The notes under the pieces are model-generated. The model had not been told where the DNA came from and made no database searches. It saw only the letters and a program-made list of their open reading frames with translations. The translations under genes were made by a program, and so were the position numbers. 55,948 bases of DNA from Thermogemmatispora sp. (GTDB taxonomy: Bacteria; Chloroflexota; Ktedonobacteria; Ktedonobacterales; Ktedonobacteraceae), in the NCBI RefSeq assembly GCF_019683635.1, contig NZ_JADGIA010000008.1, forward strand, positions 1 to 55,948. The letters run 5' to 3'. Below are positions 44,099 through 52,579 of this stretch, piece by piece; position 1 is the first letter of the stretch, and every line of letters begins with the position of its first letter.

Positions 44099-45100
44099 GT
44101 GAAATTCGCTCGTATTGCTGTCACTGGTGTTGATGGAGAGGAGGCGCGCCTGGTCGTGGTGCAGCCAGAGGCCCAGCGCGTCATCGATCTGGCCACGGCC
44201 TGGCGCCTGCGGCTCGAAAGGCGGGGAGCCACGCGCGAAGCGGCGCGCCGCCTGGCCGCAGCGCTCTTTCCGGCCAGCATGAGCGCTGCCATTGCCCTGG
44301 GCGAGACCTTTCGCGAGGCGGCTGCCGAGGCGAGCGCCGCCCCAGCGGAGGAGGCCGTGCACCCCCTGGAAAGCGTGCGCTGGCTGCCGCCCCTCGATCC
44401 TCCCACGATTCGCGACTTTACTGCCTTTGAGCAGCACGTGCGCAATATGGCTGCGCGCCAGGGAGGAAGCGTCTTCCCAGAATTTTACCAGCGCCCACCG
44501 TACTTTAAGATTAATCCCCTGACCATCGTGGCCCCCGAGGCCGAGGTACCCTGGCCGCACTACACTCACCACCTGGACTACGAGCTGGAAATCGGACTGG
44601 TCATCGGCAGGCAGGGCCGCAATGTCTCCCCCGAGGAGGCCCGGAGCCTGCTCTTCGGGGTCACCATCCTGAACGATTTCAGTGCGCGCGATGTCCAGGG
44701 ACCCGAGATGAGCAGCGGCTTTGGTCCGGCCAAGGGCAAAGACTTCGCGACTGCGCTCGGCCCCTGGATTGCGACCTGCGATGAGCTTGATCTCGACGAC
44801 CTGACGATGGTGGCGCGCGTCAATGGAGAGGAGTGGTCGCGCGGCTCAAGCGCTAGCCTGACCTGGAAGGTCGAGGAGCTGGTGGCTTACGCCGCCTGCG
44901 GTGAGACCCTCTGGCCGGGCGAGCTGCTCGGCTCGGGCACCGTCGGCACAGGGAGCGGCGCCGAGCATGGGCGCTCTCTACAGCCAGGCGCGGTGGTCGA
45001 GCTGGAGATTAGCGGCCTGGGCGTGCTGCGCAATCGCATCGGCCAGCCAGAACCGCCCGGCTGGCTCCCGCAGCCACGCCGCTCCTCCGCTACGGACTGA
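44099..45100 (+). CDS. Fumarylacetoacetate hydrolase-family enzyme
   Basis: The 333-residue protein has an FAH catalytic domain: RDFTAFEQHVRNMAARQG and PPYFKINPLTIVAPEAEV, the metal-binding LDYELEIGLVIGRQGRN, TILNDFSARDVQGPEM and GPAKGKDFATALGPWI, ending LQPGAVVELEISGLGVLRN. This version resembles the true fumarylacetoacetase-like group more than the short hydratase group. GTG start at 44099 preceded by GAGAGGAGAGAGG. Last gene of the C4 unit, 76 nt after livM. It is a paralogue of the gene at 24470, with low visible identity. Confidence 0.9.
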   Translation: MKFARIAVTGVDGEEARLVVVQPEAQRVIDLATAWRLRLERRGATREAARRLAAALFPASMSAAIALGETFREAAAEASAAPAEEAVHPLESVRWLPPLDPPTIRDFTAFEQHVRNMAARQGGSVFPEFYQRPPYFKINPLTIVAPEAEVPWPHYTHHLDYELEIGLVIGRQGRNVSPEEARSLLFGVTILNDFSARDVQGPEMSSGFGPAKGKDFATALGPWIATCDELDLDDLTMVARVNGEEWSRGSSASLTWKVEELVAYAACGETLWPGELLGSGTVGTGSGAEHGRSLQPGAVVELEISGLGVLRNRIGQPEPPGWLPQPRRSSATD

Positions 45101-45395
45101 GGACCCGGCGCGCACGTCTCTCCGCTCAGCAGACGGGAAGGTCGTGGGCGAGCGGCTCTGCTTCTGCCCCTACCTCTGCATTCGCTGTCAGTCAGTGCGT
45201 TCTGCGTTCCGTCCCTTGCGCGCTGCCTGCGAGCCGTCCATCTCCGCGGCCTTCCCTTTTTTCCTGACTCCCCGGCGCCCTTTTCTTCCCCCCTTATGCG
45301 CCGGTCTACTGCTACTGCTTGCCGCTGTTCCCTCCTCCTGTCCTTGTTCAGAAGGCCGCTCCAGTCTCTGGCCAGCGACTGGCGGCACTGGCGGC

Positions 45396-45425
45396 TTGAC
45401 AAGGTGCTCGCTGGTCAGTTATACT
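45396..45425 (+). promoter_or_regulatory. Sigma-70-type promoter of the yhf-type operon
   Basis: TTGACA (45396-45401), an 18-nt spacer and TATACT (45420-45425) form the best housekeeping-type promoter in the window. It lies about 60 nt before the regulator's ATG, with an operator at its start site. The preceding part of the gap (45101-45395) is C/T-rich with no recognised element. Confidence 0.8.
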
Positions 45426-45426
45426 C

Positions 45427-45444
45427 TATCCAGTATTCTGGATA
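45427..45444. promoter_or_regulatory. Perfect palindromic operator TATCCAG-TATT-CTGGATA
   Basis: An 18-bp inverted repeat with 7-bp arms begins 1 nt after the -10 box and so covers the expected transcription start. Its position suits repression by a dimeric regulator; the adjacent yhfZ-like gene encodes a winged-helix protein and is the likely binder. Confidence 0.75.
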
Positions 45445-45487
45445 TTGAGCGAGCAAGGTGAGCAGAGCGAAGGAGAGCGCCAGCGCG

Positions 45488-46411
45488 ATGGCCCTGCCAG
45501 ACACCGAAGACTTCCTCTCCCAGACGGGCAAAGTGACCATTGGCTTAGCGCGTCTGCTGTTGCGCTATCGTCAAGGCGAGCGGCTGCCGCGCATGGTCGA
45601 CGTCGCGCGCCGCCTGCGCTCGGGCAACGGCACCGTTCAGGAAGCCTTCAGCTATCTGACGCGGGCGGGGGCCATTGTTGTAGCCGCGCATGGCGCCCAA
45701 GGCTCCATTCTGGAGCAGGTCAACTATCCGCTGCTCTGGCGCTATGCCGGCAACGAATGGATCATCGGCTCGATGCCTCTGCCCTACACGCTGCGTTACG
45801 AGGGGCTGGCCACGGCCCTCTACGATCGGCTGGAGGCCTCGGGCCTGCCGTTCAACATGACCTATCAGCGCGGCTCGCTCTCGCGGGCCGAGATGGTGCG
45901 CCAGGGGCATTACCACTACGCCGTCATGTCGCTGCTGGCCGCCGAGCACCTGGTTGAACGTTATCCCGAGCTGGCCATTGTCACTAGCTTGCCCCCAGGT
46001 TCCTACGTCAGCGAGCATATCCTCATCAGCCGCCTGCCGCGCGAGCAGATCCGCCGCGTTGGTATTGATCAGACCTCCCTCGATGAGATCCTGCTCACTG
46101 CCGAGGAGTTCCGCGCCCGCCAGGACTGGGAGAGCGTGCCGGCCACGCGCCTGCAGGTCCTCGATTTGCTGCGCGAAGGGCAGTTTGATGCCATCATCTG
46201 GAATCGCGAGGGTGTGGGCAGCCTGCCCCCCAACCTGCAGCTGCTACCGCTGCAGGGCGAGGAACGTCTGCGTACTCTGGCCACGCAAGCCGCCATTGTG
46301 GCCCTGCGCGAGGCCCCCGTCTACCAGGTGCTCACCAGCATCTTCGCGCCCGAGGAGATCACCACGGCTCAGCGGCAGGTCCTTGATCAGCGGCGCCTGC
46401 CCCGCTATTGA
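45488..46411 (+). CDS. yhfZ: YhfZ-like winged-helix regulator with solute-binding-like domain
   Basis: The 307-residue protein has an N-terminal GntR-like winged helix (VTIGLARLLLRYRQGERLPR and VQEAFSYLTRAGAI). A C-terminal periplasmic-binding-like sensor follows, with MPLPYTLRYEGLATALYDRL, YAVMSLLAAEHLVERYP and FDAIIWNREGVGSL. MPLPYT.LYEGLA is a hallmark of E. coli YhfZ, whose ligand is unknown. ATG 45488 has GAAGGAG about 12 nt upstream; an in-frame GTG at 45458 is an alternative. First gene of the operon, probably autoregulated through the palindrome at its promoter. Confidence 0.88.
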   Translation: MALPDTEDFLSQTGKVTIGLARLLLRYRQGERLPRMVDVARRLRSGNGTVQEAFSYLTRAGAIVVAAHGAQGSILEQVNYPLLWRYAGNEWIIGSMPLPYTLRYEGLATALYDRLEASGLPFNMTYQRGSLSRAEMVRQGHYHYAVMSLLAAEHLVERYPELAIVTSLPPGSYVSEHILISRLPREQIRRVGIDQTSLDEILLTAEEFRARQDWESVPATRLQVLDLLREGQFDAIIWNREGVGSLPPNLQLLPLQGEERLRTLATQAAIVALREAPVYQVLTSIFAPEEITTAQRQVLDQRRLPRY

Positions 46412-46520
46412 AATCGCTGATCTGGGGCTGGGCTGACCGATGGTTACAAAGCAGACGTGAGCGGTCCCTGCTGGCAGGCCGTAGCCCGGACCTGTGGCCC
46501 GATCAAGGAAGGAGCAGGAC

Positions 46521-46907
46521 ATGGAGCAAGATCTTGAGCAGCGCCTGGCCATCTTTGAGCGCGAGGGCCTGGCCGCTCCGGCGATCGTGGCCTTTGTGCG
46601 CCAGATCCTGAAGTGGCTGGAGCAGGAAGCCCAGTGCCCTGGCGATGAGGAGCACATGGGGCCGCTGGCCAGTCACCTGCTGCTGGCTCTGGAGCGCATA
46701 CGGCGTGGCGAAGGTCTTGGCTCGGCCTGGAGTCCGCTCGTGCACGAGGAGGCCAGCGCCCTCAAGGTCCTGCCCAGGCTGCAGGACTGGGCGGGACAGA
46801 TCCGCGCGCAGGCTCTCCAGCAGCTTGACCTGAGCCTGCCCGCCGAGGAGGAGGATTTTCTCCTGCTCCATCTCGGGGCCCTGGTGCTCCGCGGTCAGGA
46901 GCCGTAG
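46521..46907 (+). CDS. PRD-domain protein (YhfY-like)
   Basis: The 128-residue helical protein has one PTS-regulation-domain-like module: VAFVRQILKWLEQE, HMGPLASHLLLALERIRRGE and a C-terminal LPAEEEDFLLLHLGALVLRG. His in MGPLASHLLLAL is the position phosphorylated in true PRDs. A stand-alone PRD is also found in the E. coli yhf cluster (YhfY). The ATG at 46521 has AGGAAGGAG 7 nt upstream; the preceding in-frame GTG/TTG codons are not needed. Its role is unknown, perhaps sensing through phosphorylation. Confidence 0.75.
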   Translation: MEQDLEQRLAIFEREGLAAPAIVAFVRQILKWLEQEAQCPGDEEHMGPLASHLLLALERIRRGEGLGSAWSPLVHEEASALKVLPRLQDWAGQIRAQALQQLDLSLPAEEEDFLLLHLGALVLRGQEP

Positions 46908-47089
46908 AGCGCCCTGCCCGATCCGAGAGACAGGCTGCTGACTCCAAAACAGGCCCGACAGGGGGTGAGAGGCGTAACCCATAACCAGCAAGTAACTCAG
47001 TCGATCAACGACATGACCGGACGACAGTAAAGCCTGGCACGGGCCTGCCGGTCAGGCTTGCCATCAGAGAGGCAGGAGGTGCGCGAACG

Positions 47090-47461
47090 ATGGCAACCAT
47101 CTACATTGGCGGTGTGGGCAAGGCCGATCTCAAGCGCCTGCTCGAACAACGCCGTGATCCCACCCTCAACGTGGTCGTCAGCAACGATCTGGAAGCCGGG
47201 CAGCTCCTCAAGCGCCGCAGCGACGCCTACTACATCGGCACCTGCCACACCGGGGCCGGTGGCTCGCTGGGTGCCCTGATGGCCTTCCTTGGGCGGCAGC
47301 GCTGCCACACCTTTGGGAGGCAGGCGCGGGTCAGCGTCGAGGAAGTGCAAAAGCTGCTCGCGGCAGGTATTCGCGCCTTTGGCGTCTCCGTCGACCAGAT
47401 CAATACCGTTGTCCCCGTGCTGGTCGAGGCCATCCAGAGTTACCAGCCTCCACGCTCGTAG
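47090..47461 (+). CDS. yhfU: DUF2620 protein (YhfU-like)
   Basis: The 123-residue protein has MATIYIGGVGKADLKRLLEQ, VVVSNDLEAGQLLKRRSDAY and YYIGTCHTGAGGSLGALMAF, then GIRAFGVSVDQINTVVPVLV. The NDxEAA...YYIGxCxTGAG pattern is that of DUF2620/YhfU. The fold resembles PTS-system IIB-like or small sensor proteins, but no activity is established. AGGAGGTG lies 10 nt before the ATG. It precedes the YhfT transporter gene in the same order as seen in related clusters, supporting a joint role. Confidence 0.88.
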   Translation: MATIYIGGVGKADLKRLLEQRRDPTLNVVVSNDLEAGQLLKRRSDAYYIGTCHTGAGGSLGALMAFLGRQRCHTFGRQARVSVEEVQKLLAAGIRAFGVSVDQINTVVPVLVEAIQSYQPPRS

Positions 47462-47667
47462 CTCCGCGGCGCCCAGTCTTCAGTCTCCAGCCTCTGCCAG
47501 CACCGACAGCGATCAAGCGAACGCAGCAAGCCAAGCGCAGCGGCAGCGGCTTGCTCCCCGCAGCGCAGAGACAAAACGACGCCGCGCCATGCCGTGCCTG
47601 CTCTGCCTGGTGCTGGTGCCGGGCGGGAGGCGCAGGCCGCCGGACGTCGTGAAAGGAAAGGACCGCT

Positions 47668-49062
47668 ATGAGTCTGCATCTGACGCCCCTGGTCATTGTC
47701 TTCACCATTCTGGCAACGGCCTTTGCCGCGCTCCTCTCGCAGATGGCCCTGGCCGTCTTCAACGACGGCGTACGGCCCTTCCTGCTCGACTTTTATCGTG
47801 GCGAGCTGGCGCGCCCTCAGATGACCGCCATTGCCTTCGGCCTCTCGGCGGGCTTCATCTTTGGTCTTGGTGTCCCCGTCGCCTTCTCCTCTGGCGTTCT
47901 TAATCCCTGGGTCCTCTTTCTGCCGTCGGACATCCTCGGCATCCTCTCGCCGCGCAAGTGGATCGCCCCCATCCTGGGCGCGGCCTGGGGCGCGGTCGTG
48001 GTCTTCGGCCTCAGCGCCGCTACCACCGCCGCCAACAGCCTGCCGGTGAACTTCCTGACGGCCATGCAGCAGATGTCGACGCCTATCCTCTATCTTTTCT
48101 CCTTCTTCCCGACGGTGGCCGTGACGATGCAATTCGGGCGCCTGCGGGGAATCATCACCTTTGTGGTGAGCATCTTTGTGATGCTGATTACGATGAAATG
48201 GCTGCCCTCGGTTTTCCCTGGAGCAACCACGATGGCGATCGGCGTCATTCTGCTGGTGGCCTTCGCCGTCGCTGAGGAGGTGACGCGCGCGCGCAGCGAG
48301 CGACAGAAGGCCCAGGCGCTTCAGGCCACCGAGGCGGCCTCGCCGGGAGCAGCGTCGGCTGAGGAAGATGATCCGCCGGCCTCGGCCAGTGCCCTGGCCA
48401 GCGCTGCCGATGCCGATGATGAGACCTCCTCGATCTTTGCGGCCAACGCGGCGCGCCTGCGTCGCCACGCCCCCTATTTTATGATCATGGGTCTCCTGCT
48501 CGGGGTGCTGGTGAATACCCACATGTTCGCTGGCGGCGAGGCGACCAGCTACGTTATTGCCAAAGGCCAGTTTGCCAATGCGGCCCAGATCGACTTTTAT
48601 CGCGCTCTTGGTTTCATTCCTCTGATTGTGACGACGGCGGTAGCCTCTGGGGCCTTCCAGATCGTGGGCTTCACCCTGATCTACCCGGTAGCCTATCTGC
48701 TGCCCAACCCGATCCTGGCGGCCATTGCCGGCGCTTTGCTCTTCGGCATCGAGGTCTTTATCTTGAGCTATATCGCCAAAGGCATTGCGGCCCTGCATAC
48801 GATCCGCGATGCTTCCGATAACATTCGCAATGCCATCAATCTGACGCTGGAGGTGGCCATTCTCTTCGGCTCGCTGGCGGCGGGCAATGCAATGGCCAGC
48901 GGCCTGGGGATTGCCATTGTGGGTGGCCTCTATGCCCTCAACGAGGTTCTTGGGCGCCCGGTGGTGCGTATGGCAGCGGGGCCAGTCGGCGTTATCATCG
49001 CCGGCATCGCTCTGAACCTGCTGGCCTACGCCCATCTCTTTACGCCGATCCCGATCAAGTAG
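47668..49062 (+). CDS. yhfT: YhfT-family membrane transporter-like protein
   Basis: The 464-residue protein has about eleven hydrophobic helices, including an N-terminal LVIVFTILATAFAALLSQMA, SAGFIFGLGVPVAFSSGVLNPW and VGVIIAGIALNLLAYAHLF. A hydrophilic Ala/Asp/Glu-rich loop of about 60 residues (about 210-268) divides the halves. It matches the YhfT (DUF) family, presumed to move the pathway's substrate. AAGGAAAGG precedes the ATG. Follows yhfU by 206 nt; that gap has no recognised feature. Confidence 0.87.
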   Translation: MSLHLTPLVIVFTILATAFAALLSQMALAVFNDGVRPFLLDFYRGELARPQMTAIAFGLSAGFIFGLGVPVAFSSGVLNPWVLFLPSDILGILSPRKWIAPILGAAWGAVVVFGLSAATTAANSLPVNFLTAMQQMSTPILYLFSFFPTVAVTMQFGRLRGIITFVVSIFVMLITMKWLPSVFPGATTMAIGVILLVAFAVAEEVTRARSERQKAQALQATEAASPGAASAEEDDPPASASALASAADADDETSSIFAANAARLRRHAPYFMIMGLLLGVLVNTHMFAGGEATSYVIAKGQFANAAQIDFYRALGFIPLIVTTAVASGAFQIVGFTLIYPVAYLLPNPILAAIAGALLFGIEVFILSYIAKGIAALHTIRDASDNIRNAINLTLEVAILFGSLAAGNAMASGLGIAIVGGLYALNEVLGRPVVRMAAGPVGVIIAGIALNLLAYAHLFTPIPIK

Positions 49063-49181
49063 GATCGCGCGATCGGGGCTGCCTGTTGGCCCGGGTTGCT
49101 GGCCTGGCCGGTTTCTGAAGCGCCATGCCAAAACCCGGGCAACGGGAGTCTGAGTCTTCTCTCTGAGGAAAGGAGCGGTCA

Positions 49182-50144
49182 TTGTCTGTAGCCAGTGCCT
49201 CTGCAGGAGTGCCTGAGCGGCTGCTGGTGCCGACGGCTGCCGGGGTGCAGCCGCTGGCCGATGGCCTCATCTATGCCCACGAGCACCTCTGGCTCGACCT
49301 GTCGACGCCCGAGGACCCGGCGGGCAAGCTGGACCGCCTGGATCTGATTGCCGAGGAGCTGAGCGAGCTGAAGCGGCTGGGAGTCGCCGCGCTGATCGAG
49401 CAGACCTGTCGTGGCATGGGGCGCGACGTCGGACGCTTGCGCCAGCTGCAGCTTGCCAGCGGCGTGCAGATCATTCCAAGCACCGGTTTCTATCATCAGC
49501 GCTTTCACCCGCCGGAGCTGGCGCGTCTGAGTGTGGACGAGATTGCGGCCCTGCTGGAGGAAGAGCTAGGCACGGGTCTCGACGGCACCGGGGTGCGTCC
49601 GCTGGTACTGGGGGAGATCGGCGGCTCAGGGAGCGTGCTCCATCCTGACGAAGAGAAAGTCCTGCGCGCCGTGGCCCGGGTCGCCAGACAGCAGGCGGTC
49701 GTCGTGGCGACGCATGCCCATTTAGGGCAGGGGGGACTGCGCCAGCTCCAGATTCTCTGTGAGGAAGGGCTGGAGCCGGCGCGCATTCTGATCGGTCACC
49801 TGGATCTGGCGCCCTCGCTGGAGGAGGTGCTCGCTGTGGCGCGCCAGGGGGCCTATGTGGGCTTCGATACCGTCGGCAAGGAGCGCTATGCTCCCGATGA
49901 GCGGCGTCTGGCCTGGATTCTGGCCCTCTGTCAGGCCGGGCTGGCGGAGCGCCTGCTGCTCTCCTGCGATATCTCGCGCAACAGCTATCTACAGCGCCTC
50001 GGCGGGCAGGGCTACACCTATCTCGTGCGCGACTTTCTGCCGCGCTTACAGGCGGCGGGTCTGCCGGCGGCCACCATCGAGGGGCTGGTCGTGCGGAATC
50101 CGCGGCGCTTTCTGGCCGCCGCCCTGGAAAGGAGGCAGGCGTGA
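49182..50144 (+). CDS. php: Phosphotriesterase-homology protein (Php/YhfV-like)
   Basis: The 320-residue amidohydrolase-fold enzyme has a two-metal site: the first His pair in YAHEHLWLDL, a bridging Glu in LVLGEIGGSGS (the family uses Glu instead of carboxylated Lys), then VVATHAHLGQGG, ARILIGHLDLAPS and the Asp in LLSCDISRNSYL. Php proteins hydrolyse lactones or carboxylate esters rather than organophosphates in tested relatives; the natural substrate is unknown. TTG start at 49182 with AAAGGAG 8 nt upstream. The stop overlaps the yhfS start by 4 bp (GTGA). Confidence 0.9.
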   Translation: MSVASASAGVPERLLVPTAAGVQPLADGLIYAHEHLWLDLSTPEDPAGKLDRLDLIAEELSELKRLGVAALIEQTCRGMGRDVGRLRQLQLASGVQIIPSTGFYHQRFHPPELARLSVDEIAALLEEELGTGLDGTGVRPLVLGEIGGSGSVLHPDEEKVLRAVARVARQQAVVVATHAHLGQGGLRQLQILCEEGLEPARILIGHLDLAPSLEEVLAVARQGAYVGFDTVGKERYAPDERRLAWILALCQAGLAERLLLSCDISRNSYLQRLGGQGYTYLVRDFLPRLQAAGLPAATIEGLVVRNPRRFLAAALERRQA

Positions 50145-51259
50145 GCGTGGTGCATGCGGGGGCGCGCCTGCCGCCGTTGAGGCTGGAGGAGGCGCGGCGC
50201 CTGCAGTTTCGTCTGATCGAGACGCTGCGTCGTCACTTCCCCGGCCAGGAGTGGCTGACACGGGGTGAGCTGGGCGTCGGTGTCGATGGCGAGGGCAGCC
50301 GCTTCACGCGCCATGTCGAGCGGGTGCTGGCGGCCTTCTTCGGCAGTGAAGAGGCTGTACTGGTAACCGGGGCCGGCACGGGAGCCATTCGCGCGGCCCT
50401 CTTCGCCCTCCTGCCGCCGCTGAGCCGCATTCTGGTACACGAGGCGCCGCTTTACGCTACCACGGCGGTCACCTTTCGCGCCGCCGGCTACGTGCCCGTG
50501 TCCGTCGACCTGCACGATCGAGAGCGGCTGCGCCAGGTGCTCGGCGACGCAGCCTTGCAAGCCGTCTATCTGCAGCACACGCGCCAGCGCCCGGACGATC
50601 ACTATGATCTGGGGGCGGTCATCGCCGAGGTGCGGGCCGTCAGGCCAGAGCTGCCGATCGTTGTGGACGACAACTACGCCGTCGCCAACACGCCGCGCAT
50701 CGGCGTTGAGTTGGGGGCCGATGTCAGCGCCTTCTCCGCCTACAAACTGCTTGGGCCAGAGGGGATCGGGGTTGTGCTCTGCTCGCAGCCGCTGGCGCGG
50801 GCGATCCGGGCCGACATGTACTCGGGCGGCAGCCGCGTGCAGGGATTTCAGGCTCAGGAGGTCTTGATGGGGCTGGCCCTGGCCTTTGTGGCCAATGCCC
50901 TGACTCAGGAGAGCGCCGAGGCCGTGGTGGAGCGCCTGCGCACCGCGCCGCCGCCGGCCTGTGCCCGTCACGTTGTTGAGGCGCATGTGGCCAGTCTGCA
51001 GTCGCCGGTAGTGCTCGTGCGCCTGCGCCAGCCCCTGGCGGAGAGGGTCGTCGTGCGCGCCGCCGCTCGTGGGGCTGCGCCTTTCCCTGTGGGGGCGATG
51101 GCGCGCTACGAGCTGGCGCCCCTCTTTTACCGCATCTCGGGCACGATGAGCGCGAGCCTGGGGGCGGAAGAGGCGCAGCACTGGCTGCGCATCAATCCCA
51201 TGCGGGCCGGTCCCGAGACCGTGCTTGCCATTCTGGAAGAGGCACTGAGCGAGGTATGA
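50141..51259 (+). CDS. yhfS: YhfS-like PLP-dependent transferase (fold type I)
   Basis: The 372-residue protein resembles the aminotransferase/cysteine-metabolism branch of fold type I. It has AVLVTGAGTGAIRAALFALL (PLP phosphate region), IVVDDNYAVANTPRIG (Asp binding the pyridine N) and the Schiff-base Lys in AFSAYKLLGPEGIGVV. It then shows SGGSRVQGFQAQEVLMGLAL. GTG start at 50141 overlaps the php stop by 4 bp. Its partner YhfX, immediately downstream, is also PLP-dependent, so the substrate probably carries an amino group. Substrate unknown. Confidence 0.88.
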   Translation: MSVVHAGARLPPLRLEEARRLQFRLIETLRRHFPGQEWLTRGELGVGVDGEGSRFTRHVERVLAAFFGSEEAVLVTGAGTGAIRAALFALLPPLSRILVHEAPLYATTAVTFRAAGYVPVSVDLHDRERLRQVLGDAALQAVYLQHTRQRPDDHYDLGAVIAEVRAVRPELPIVVDDNYAVANTPRIGVELGADVSAFSAYKLLGPEGIGVVLCSQPLARAIRADMYSGGSRVQGFQAQEVLMGLALAFVANALTQESAEAVVERLRTAPPPACARHVVEAHVASLQSPVVLVRLRQPLAERVVVRAAARGAAPFPVGAMARYELAPLFYRISGTMSASLGAEEAQHWLRINPMRAGPETVLAILEEALSEV

Positions 51260-51263
51260 CTGT

Positions 51264-52487
51264 ATGTTTCTCGACGCTGTGCGCCGGCGCAATCCCGGGC
51301 TGCTGCGCTTCGCGGCCCTGCTGCATCGCAGCGGCGTGATCCCCCCCAATACCTTTGTCTTCGACCGCGGCGCAGTGCGGCGTAATGCGGAGCGCCTGGC
51401 GGCGCGGGCGGCAACGCTGGGGCTGGGTCTCTACTACATGGCCAAGCAGATCGCCTACGATGCCCAGCTGGTGGCGGCCATCCGCGCCTCTATTGCAGGG
51501 GCGGTAGCGGTCGACTGGATGGGGGCCGAAGCGCTGCTGGCTCAGGGGGCGACGGTGCGACACGTGGGCCATCTGGTGCCAGTGCCTCTGCGCCTGGTGC
51601 CGACCCTGATGACTCAGGCGCAGCCCGAAGTCTGGACGCTCCTCGATCTGGAGGCGGCGGCGACCATCAACAGGGCGGCGCTGGCCTTGGGGCGGGTGCA
51701 GCCGGTGCTGTTACGCGTCAACGGCGGCGACTTCTTTCCCGGCCAGGAGGGCGGTTTCGCGCCGGAGGAGGTGCTAAGGGTGGCGCAGGCCGTTGCGCGC
51801 TTGCCCGGCCTGCGTCTGAGTGGGGTGACCAGCTATCCCTGTTTCACCTGGGACGAAGGGGCGGCCTGCTATCGCCCGACGGCTAATCTGGAGGCCCTGA
51901 TCGCCTCTGCTGAGCGGCTGCGGAGCGCGGGGTTTGCTATCGAACAGATCAATGCTCCAGGCAATACCTCGCTGAGTGTGCTGCCGCTGCTGGCGCAGTA
52001 TGGGGCCAGCCACGGGGAGCCGGGCCATGCCCTGACCGGCACGACGCCTGAGCAGAGCCTTGGGAGCAGCGAAGAGGAGCCGGCGGTGGTCTACGTCAGC
52101 GAGGTCTCGGCCCAGCTTCCTGGGGGGCAGGCCCTGGCCTACGGCGGCGGCCTCTACGCTCGGGCCCATGCCCGCCAGGCTCTGGTCGGTGAGAGTCCAG
52201 AGGAGCTGGAGGAGCGCGCGCCCGTGGCGGTGCGCTTCCCGCCGCCGCAGTTCATCGATTATCAGTGCTTGTTGGAGCCGCCCCCTGGGCGCCGCCTGCC
52301 GACTGGGGCAACGGTGATCATGGCCTTCCGCTTCCAGCTCTTTGTCTTGCGCAGCTATCGGGCCGTGGTCGAGCAGGACGGCCAGGGAAGCTGGCGACTG
52401 CTTTCCCTGACGCCTCCTGCCTGGCAGCCTGCTTCCTGGCTGACTGATTCATCGGGGATAAAGGATGATGAGCGCGACGCCCACTGA
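51264..52487 (+). CDS. yhfX: YhfX-like PLP-dependent alanine-racemase-fold protein
   Basis: The 407-residue protein has an alanine-racemase N-terminal barrel, starting FVFDRGAVRRNAERL, with the PLP Lys in LYYMAKQIAYDAQL. YhfX signatures are VRHVGHLVPVP, GGDFFPGQEGGFAPEE, LAQYGASHGEPGHALTGT and YGGGLYARAHARQAL. Fold type III enzymes racemise, decarboxylate or cleave amino acids; the YhfX reaction is unknown. It starts 4 nt after the yhfS stop and ends the operon. No phosphopentomutase-like yhfW gene is present. Confidence 0.9.
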   Translation: MFLDAVRRRNPGLLRFAALLHRSGVIPPNTFVFDRGAVRRNAERLAARAATLGLGLYYMAKQIAYDAQLVAAIRASIAGAVAVDWMGAEALLAQGATVRHVGHLVPVPLRLVPTLMTQAQPEVWTLLDLEAAATINRAALALGRVQPVLLRVNGGDFFPGQEGGFAPEEVLRVAQAVARLPGLRLSGVTSYPCFTWDEGAACYRPTANLEALIASAERLRSAGFAIEQINAPGNTSLSVLPLLAQYGASHGEPGHALTGTTPEQSLGSSEEEPAVVYVSEVSAQLPGGQALAYGGGLYARAHARQALVGESPEELEERAPVAVRFPPPQFIDYQCLLEPPPGRRLPTGATVIMAFRFQLFVLRSYRAVVEQDGQGSWRLLSLTPPAWQPASWLTDSSGIKDDERDAH

Positions 52488-52579
52488 TCGAGTGGACGCC
52501 GCGCTCACGAAGCTGCAGAGTAAGGGGCACGCAGATTGAGGTGGCGGAGGTTTTTCTGCTCGCTGATTTCACCTCGTCC

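Noticed and set aside
47440..49182. 580-codon minus-strand frame opposite yhfT
   Set aside because: Its translation is rich in His, Gln, Arg and Asp with no motif, the typical shadow of a GC-rich membrane protein gene.
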